A stretch of 10,591 bases of DNA, taken from Thermoplasmata archaeon (GTDB lineage Archaea; Thermoplasmatota; Thermoplasmata; Thermoplasmatales; Thermoplasmataceae). This document shows positions 7,250 to 10,591 of this stretch, piece after piece. The translations under genes were made by a program, and so were the position numbers. Each line of letters opens with the position of its first letter. Position 1 is the first letter of the stretch. Under the pieces are notes generated by a model. That model was not told where the DNA came from, made no database searches, and saw only the letters and a list, made by a program, of their open reading frames with translations. The stretch spans positions 1 through 10,591 of the forward strand of contig JAJZOK010000111.1 of the NCBI GenBank assembly GCA_021811525.1. Direction: 5' to 3'.

Positions 7250-7852
7250 CTACGATCCGCCCACAAGGTTGGTCCTGACCAGTGACCTGACTCTTACGTC
7301 TGAGATTTCGTCACCGCTCATCTTGGATGCCAGCACAACTGCCAGCACGGGATTTCCGCCCTCGTTCCTCGTGTCCATGATGGCTCTCTTCATGGTCTCG
7401 CCTGTGCTGACCACGTCGTCCAGGATCACAACATTCTTGCCCTTGACGCTGGCAAAATTGCTGCTGAAAAACCCTTCCTTCCTTGCTGGATGTGGCCGGT
7501 AAACTATGAGTTCCTTGTCCATGAGGTATGAGACCATGGTTGCGTACGGTATTCCGTTGATTGTGATTCCGAGGATTGCATCCACCTCAAAGTCTCCTTT
7601 GCGGGCTTCTTCCTCGATGATGTCTGAAATTACTTCTGAAATGGAACTTATCCTGTTTCCTGTTACGCCGATGGTCCTCCATCCGATCTTCACGTCCTGG
7701 ACCTTGGATTCCTTGAAAAATTCCTTGCTTAACAACCAGGTAACGGTGCCAACTGACAGGTGGAGTTCTGTGGATATTTCCTTATCTGACATGCCCTTGT
7801 TCTTCATTTCCAGGGCTCTCTTGTAAAGTTCCTCAATACTTTTCATTTCCAT
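7250..7852 (-). CDS. gfcR: GfcR/PyrE-like regulator: helix-turn-helix plus phosphoribosyltransferase domain
   Basis: A 200-residue protein. The N-terminus has a helix-turn-helix (about 20-43, [22 protein letters not shown]). A type I phosphoribosyltransferase fold follows, with [15 protein letters not shown] (95-109), RPHPARKEG (119-127), [11 protein letters not shown] (130-140) and the PRPP-binding signature [14 protein letters not shown] (141-154). This layout is that of the archaeal orotate phosphoribosyltransferase-like proteins, renamed GfcR after the Haloferax member that activates sugar-degradation genes. It is therefore more likely a ligand-sensing transcription factor than the pyrimidine enzyme PyrE; its targets here are unknown. 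The ATG at 7852 is favoured by AAGGA 7 bases upstream. A second in-frame ATG at 7846 is possible. It is the first gene of an operon with lysS and diverges from the M20 genes. Confidence 0.87.
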   Translation of the reverse strand: MEMKSIEELYKRALEMKNKGMSDKEISTELHLSVGTVTWLLSKEFFKESKVQDVKIGWRTIGVTGNRISSISEVISDIIEEEARKGDFEVDAILGITINGIPYATMVSYLMDKELIVYRPHPARKEGFFSSNFASVKGKNVVILDDVVSTGETMKRAIMDTRNEGGNPVLAVVLASKMSGDEISDVRVRSLVRTNLVGGS

Positions 7853-7890
7853 CCCATCGTCCTTCTTTATATGTGGAAATGGCTTTGGGT

Positions 7891-7900
7891 AATATAATTT
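7891..7900 (-). promoter_or_regulatory. TATA-like box of the gfcR-lysS operon
   Basis: AAATTATATT on the minus strand, centred near 7895, predicts transcription start near 7869 and a leader of about 17 bases containing AAGGA before the ATG at 7852. A second candidate, CATATAAA near 7869, is too close to serve that ATG. Confidence 0.4.
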
Positions 7901-7993
7901 TCATTATTTGGTTAAATGTGGGAAAGATGCCTTTGACTTGAAAGCGATGTTTGTTTTCTTATGATTCAAGCATATTTTTCATGAAAAACGGTG

Positions 7994-8005
7994 TATAATA
8001 TTAAA
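7994..8005 (+). promoter_or_regulatory. TATA-like box upstream of a short ORF
   Basis: TATAATATTAAA is centred about 28 bases before the ATG at 8027. That is the spacing of archaeal leaderless transcripts, in which transcription starts at or next to the start codon. Confidence 0.35.
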
Positions 8006-8026
8006 GGAATATTCTGATTTACGACT

Positions 8027-8119
8027 ATGGCTCGGTCCCTTGTTGAAATTAAGGAGAAACTAGAGCCGCAACAAAAAATTAGTTTAAATTCTGACCTTGT
8101 AAAAACAGTACCTTACTAG
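8027..8119 (+). CDS. Possible 30-codon leaderless small protein (or gene remnant)
   Basis: ATG to TAG encodes MARSLVEIKEKLEPQQKISL and ten further residues, charged and mildly amphipathic, with no similarity I recognise. Support comes from a TATA-like box at the right distance for a leaderless message (7994-8005). Against it are the short length and unknown family. A second open stretch in another frame starts just before its stop and runs to 8202 (8095-8202, including KAVYASWRIEISRIFQYW), so both could be parts of one decayed gene joined by a frameshift. It is listed as a candidate only. Confidence 0.25.
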   Translation: MARSLVEIKEKLEPQQKISLNSDLVKTVPY

Positions 8120-8253
8120 GATTGAAAGCCGTTTATGCCAGTTGGAGGATTGAAATAAGTAGAATCTTCCAGTACTGGACTTTCATGCTCAAACCACATT
8201 AATGAAACAGGTTTACCGGGGATTTTTATCACTGTTGGTGTTTCGTTCGCATT

Positions 8254-8275
8254 ATAATAAAAAAAGCTTTATTAT
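8254..8275. repeat. AT-rich inverted repeat in the divergent gap
   Basis: ATAATAAA (8254-8261) and TTTATTAT (8268-8275) form a perfect 8-bp inverted repeat around AAAAGC. It lies about 85 bases upstream of the M20D start codon. It may be an operator or a weak terminator for the short upstream frame. AT-only repeats are weak evidence. Confidence 0.3.
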
Positions 8276-8312
8276 GTCAATAAAAACGAGGAGATTGCGC
8301 AATAAATCCAAG

Positions 8313-8321
8313 AATTAATAT
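8313..8321 (+). promoter_or_regulatory. TATA-like box of the M20D hydrolase gene
   Basis: AATTAATAT is centred near 8317. At archaeal spacing transcription would start near 8343, giving a leader of about 18 bases that contains the SD at 8352-8356. Confidence 0.4.
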
Positions 8322-8351
8322 GCAATCGTAAGTAACACGACTTAAACTTAT

Positions 8352-8356
8352 AGGTG
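8352..8356 (+). promoter_or_regulatory. Shine-Dalgarno site of the M20D hydrolase gene
   Basis: AGGTG, 5 bases before the ATG at 8362, matches the core of the archaeal GGAGGTGAT consensus and supports this start. Confidence 0.6.
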
Positions 8357-8361
8357 TTTTA

Positions 8362-9558
8362 ATGGAACTGTTAGCTGAAGAAGAAAAACAGATAGTGAGT
8401 AGAAATCTTCCTTTGCCTGAATCAGTCTCAAAGGTCGAGAATGATGTATTGGAAATGTCCGCTTTCATTCACGCTAATCCAGAACTGGGTAGTGAAGAAT
8501 TCAAATGCAGTGCTAAGCTCGTAGGAGCCCTTAAAAAATGGGGATTCCAGGTTGAGGAAAACTACCTCGGAATGAAAACCGCATTCCTTGCGAAGGTTGG
8601 ACAGGGTGAACCAAAAGTGGCAGTATTTGCCGAATATGATGCCCTCCCGATTGGCCATGCATGCGGGCACAATATACTCGGATCATGGGCATTCGGTGTC
8701 GGTGCATCGCTTGTTGAGGAAGTAAAGAAGCTAAAATCAGGTACCTTGTATATAGTCGGTAGCCCAGCCGAGGAAGGCAGGGGAGAATATGCATCAAGCA
8801 AAGTCGTAATTGCCCCGGAACTCGCTAAGGATGGTGTGAAGGCCGTATTCACAACTCATCCAGTGGATGAGTGGGAGGTCGGAAATTACAGCCTCGGGAT
8901 TATGAGATATTCATTCGTCTTCCATGGAAGAGATGCCCATGCTGCTGTCTCGCCTGAGAAAGGGATAAACGCCCTTGATGCAGCTGTGGATTTCTATACA
9001 AACTTCAGGATGATGTTTGGTCTCCTGAGCAGAAAACATCAGATAGTACTCAGCGCCATCATAAAAGATGGAGGTAGTGCTCCAAATGTAATCCCTGGTA
9101 GGGCAGAACTCTGGGTTGATATGCGATCAGAAGATGACCAGTTCCTCCAGGGAATCTTCAAGAAAACCATAGAAATGGCAAAGAATATAGCAACAGTTCA
9201 TTCATGCACTTTCGACTACAAACCACTTGCCCCGGAAATGAAACCAAGGAAGCGTAATGACCTGCTTGATTCAATTTATTACGAGAATGCTACAAAATAC
9301 GTTGGAAACATAGTGGTTTCTCCCAAAGAATTCTACGAACGCCCACCGAGAGCCTCCTCTGATGTTGGAAATGTATCCCAGTTGATCCCAACGGGCCATC
9401 TGGGCATAAAGATAGGTCCGGTCGGACTTGCAGGGCATTCCGAAAACCTGAGAGATTCTGCCATAACTCCACAGGCACAGGAAGCTCTCATGACAGGAAT
9501 AGCCATAGCGCATGATTCAATCCTTCAGTACTTCAGAGTAAAGGATGGCGGGAAATAA
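8362..9558 (+). CDS. M20D-family amidohydrolase (aminoacylase / aminobenzoyl-glutamate hydrolase-like)
   Basis: A 398-residue cytoplasmic metallohydrolase of peptidase family M20, nearest in pattern to the M20D/ACY1L2-AbgB branch. In order: HANPELGSEEF (37-47); AVFAEYDALP (87-96); the metal-binding GHACGHN (98-104, C101 and H103); the catalytic-glutamate motif SPAEEGRGE (134-142, E137/E138); THP (H166); the dimerisation-domain motif FHGRDAHAAVSPEKGINALDA (187-207); and near the C-terminus LAGHSENLRDS (H359), the last metal ligand. All expected residues are present, so it should be active. Enzymes of this branch cut amide bonds in N-acyl amino acids, dipeptides or aminobenzoyl-glutamate; the substrate is not determined by sequence. 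There is no signal peptide. It is followed 140 bases later by a second M20 gene with its own possible promoter. Confidence 0.93.
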   Translation: MELLAEEEKQIVSRNLPLPESVSKVENDVLEMSAFIHANPELGSEEFKCSAKLVGALKKWGFQVEENYLGMKTAFLAKVGQGEPKVAVFAEYDALPIGHACGHNILGSWAFGVGASLVEEVKKLKSGTLYIVGSPAEEGRGEYASSKVVIAPELAKDGVKAVFTTHPVDEWEVGNYSLGIMRYSFVFHGRDAHAAVSPEKGINALDAAVDFYTNFRMMFGLLSRKHQIVLSAIIKDGGSAPNVIPGRAELWVDMRSEDDQFLQGIFKKTIEMAKNIATVHSCTFDYKPLAPEMKPRKRNDLLDSIYYENATKYVGNIVVSPKEFYERPPRASSDVGNVSQLIPTGHLGIKIGPVGLAGHSENLRDSAITPQAQEALMTGIAIAHDSILQYFRVKDGGK

Positions 9559-9639
9559 GTACTCTAAAATAGAATATTTTGACTTTTGACAGATGCTGTC
9601 TTCAGTCTATTTTTACCATTTTTCAATTTTAATTTCAGG

Positions 9640-9672
9640 ATAATATTTATCAGGTATACAGGAAAAATAAAG
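9640..9672 (+). promoter_or_regulatory. Candidate promoter of the second M20 gene
   Basis: Two TATA-like stretches lie in the 140-base gap: ATAATATTTA near 9640-9649 and AAAAATAAAG near 9663-9672. The first suits a short leader before the ATG at 9684. The second suits a nearly leaderless message at the ATG at 9699. I cannot choose between them by eye. Confidence 0.35.
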
Positions 9673-9686
9673 AATATAGAAGCATG

Positions 9687-9702
9687 CCATGTAATTACAT
9701 GG
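9687..9702. promoter_or_regulatory. 16-bp perfect palindrome over the start codon
   Basis: CCATGTAATTACATGG is a perfect 16-bp palindrome. Its right half contains the ATG at 9699 proposed as the start of the second M20 gene, and the alternative ATG at 9684 is 3 bases upstream. A dimeric regulator bound here would block initiation from the promoter just upstream. Binding is inferred. Confidence 0.45.
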
Positions 9703-10591
9703 AAAGCGTATCAGATACAAAGGGGAGAGTATACAAACTATCGGATCAGCATCAGAGAGACTCCTTGGAGTTTTTCAGCAAACTGATAAAAATTCAAAGT
9801 GAAAACTATGGAAATGGAAAGGGGAACGAAAAAAACATTGCAAATTTTGTGAGTGATGCCTTATCGCCTCTTGGCCTCAAAGGCAAGTTCTACGAACCCG
9901 CAGAAAACAGGCTCAGTTATGTGGCTCAATTAGAAGGAAGCACAAAATCCAAGTCCTCTAATTTGGCATTGTATTCGCACCTGGATACAGTTCCCGTCGG
10001 GAATCTTGATGACTGGACCCATCCTCCATTCGCCGCGGTCATTTCAGATGGGAGACTGCACGGAAGGGGCACCGCCGATAATAAGCAAGGTATTGCTTCG
10101 AACATCTCAGCAATAAAGTATCTTGTAGAATCAGGGGTTGAATTGAAAGGAAATGTAACTCTTCTGCTGGTTGCTGATGAAGAAAACGGTGGAAACCTTG
10201 GGCTTGCATCAGTTCTGAAAAACGGGGACGTCAAACCGTCTTATTGCTGCTATACGCACAATGGAATACCTGAAGACGAACAGGCACCTTTCTTCCTGGG
10301 GCTAGGCCATCGGGGCCTGATATGGGTAAAGGTATCCATAAAGGGGAAGGCAGCACATAGTTCCCGCAAGGAAGAGGGTCTGAATGCGATTTATCTCATG
10401 AGTAAATTCGTGCAGAGGATTGAGGAACTGAAAGTCCCTGTAAACCCGCATCATATAGTGCCTGGTGGAATAACCATAAGTGTAAATATGATAAATGGAG
10501 GCAAGAAGAATAATGTGGTCGCAGACACTTGTGATGCGATTATAGACTGCCGCCATATCCCGGGATTTACATCTGCAGATCTTGTAAGAAT
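9699..10591 (+). CDS. M20-family metallopeptidase (ArgE/DapE/carboxypeptidase-like), 3' end outside the window
   Basis: The first 297 residues of an M20 peptidase; the window ends before the stop. Motifs in order: LYSHLDTVPVG (91-101, metal ligand H94, catalytic-site D96); DDWTHPPF (104-111); HGRGTADNKQG (121-131, bridging-metal D127); VADEENGG (158-165, catalytic E161 and metal ligand E162); and the lid/dimerisation domain from about 203, with VSIKGKAAHSS (212-222, H220) and NMINGGKKNNVVAD (263-276). The segment after the EE motif reads CYTHNGIPEDE, with His187 where most ArgE/DapE-type members have Asp. The missing C-terminus should hold the final His ligand. The ATG at 9699 is chosen; an in-frame ATG at 9684 would add five residues (MPCNY). 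No SD is seen. Family assignment is sure, substrate (peptide, N-acetylated amino acid or other) unknown. Confidence 0.9.
   Translation, partial: MESVSDTKGRVYKLSDQHQRDSLEFFSKLIKIQSENYGNGKGNEKNIANFVSDALSPLGLKGKFYEPAENRLSYVAQLEGSTKSKSSNLALYSHLDTVPVGNLDDWTHPPFAAVISDGRLHGRGTADNKQGIASNISAIKYLVESGVELKGNVTLLLVADEENGGNLGLASVLKNGDVKPSYCCYTHNGIPEDEQAPFFLGLGHRGLIWVKVSIKGKAAHSSRKEEGLNAIYLMSKFVQRIEELKVPVNPHHIVPGGITISVNMINGGKKNNVVADTCDAIIDCRHIPGFTSADLVR

Larger units (their letters stand above)
7853..8361. other. AT-rich divergent intergenic region
   Basis: This is the longest gap in the window. It carries the gfcR promoter at its left end (TATA-like 7891-7900, minus) and the M20D promoter at its right end (TATA-like 8313-8321, SD 8352-8356). 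Between them are a possible 30-codon leaderless ORF (8027-8119), an AT hairpin (8254-8275) and two 10-bp palindromes, CCAGTACTGG (8169-8178) and ATTGCGCAAT (8294-8303). No tRNA or CRISPR repeat is visible. The length and the odd short reading frames would also fit a decayed gene. Confidence 0.55.

Noticed and set aside
8118..8155. Two copies of AGGATTGAAA (8118-8127 and 8146-8155), like the 3' end of archaeal CRISPR repeats
   Set aside because: They are only 28 bases apart, share no longer repeat, and no third copy follows. A CRISPR array would show 24-37-base repeats at a period of about 60-70.
8294..8303. 10-bp palindrome ATTGCGCAAT (and CCAGTACTGG at 8169-8178)
   Set aside because: Palindromes of this length are expected about ten times by chance in a window this size; position alone is too weak for an operator call.
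7853..8361. Possible tRNA or other stable RNA gene in the longest gap
   Set aside because: No GTTCRA-type T-loop with matching acceptor stem is visible, and the region is AT-rich.
9586..9786. 66-codon frame from a TTG on the plus strand between and over the M20 genes
   Set aside because: It overlaps the second M20 gene in another frame, starts at TTG and reads as translated AT-rich intergenic DNA.

Overview
The window reads as a piece of an archaeal chromosome, most likely from the Thermoplasmatales or close relatives (Thermoplasmatota). Four things point there: a class I (archaeal-type) lysyl-tRNA synthetase; a GfcR/PyrE-like protein with an N-terminal helix-turn-helix; a methionyl-tRNA synthetase with the archaeal zinc module and a fused C-terminal tRNA-binding domain; and TATA-like boxes 25-35 bases upstream of several starts, with Shine-Dalgarno (SD) sites only at some genes. 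Coding DNA is of moderate GC and the gaps are clearly AT-rich. The species cannot be fixed from the sequence alone. There is no rRNA, recognisable tRNA, CRISPR array or intact mobile element.

Layout. Positions 1-183 are an AT-rich leader. A small helical protein of unknown function (184-540, +) converges on metG (545-2683, -), with only 4 bases between the stops. An MFS transporter (2771-4009, -) lies upstream of metG, which has its own promoter. A 229-base divergent region full of inverted repeats separates the MFS gene from an APC-family amino acid permease (4239-5645, +). The permease converges on lysS (5730-7244, -) across a perfect 10-bp hairpin. lysS forms a tight operon (5-base gap) with the upstream gfcR/pyrE-like gene (7250-7852, -). 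A 508-base gap holds divergent promoters and a possible 30-codon leaderless ORF. Two M20-family metallohydrolases then run on the + strand: a complete M20D amidohydrolase (8362-9558) and a second M20 peptidase (from 9699) cut by the window end.

The content is mainly housekeeping (two aminoacyl-tRNA synthetases, a phosphoribosyltransferase-fold regulator) plus uptake and breakdown of amino acids or peptides (permease, two M20 hydrolases). This suits a heterotrophic, peptide-scavenging archaeon, though the link between permease and hydrolases is inference. I saw no clear novel defence or mobile system. The most unusual signals are regulatory DNA: a TACGA/TCGTA repeat cluster over the permease promoter, a bulged 8+6-bp inverted repeat beside it, and a 16-bp perfect palindrome covering the proposed start codon of the second M20 gene. 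At the protein level they are the 19-residue strictly alternating tail of the first gene and a degenerate KMSKS loop in LysRS.
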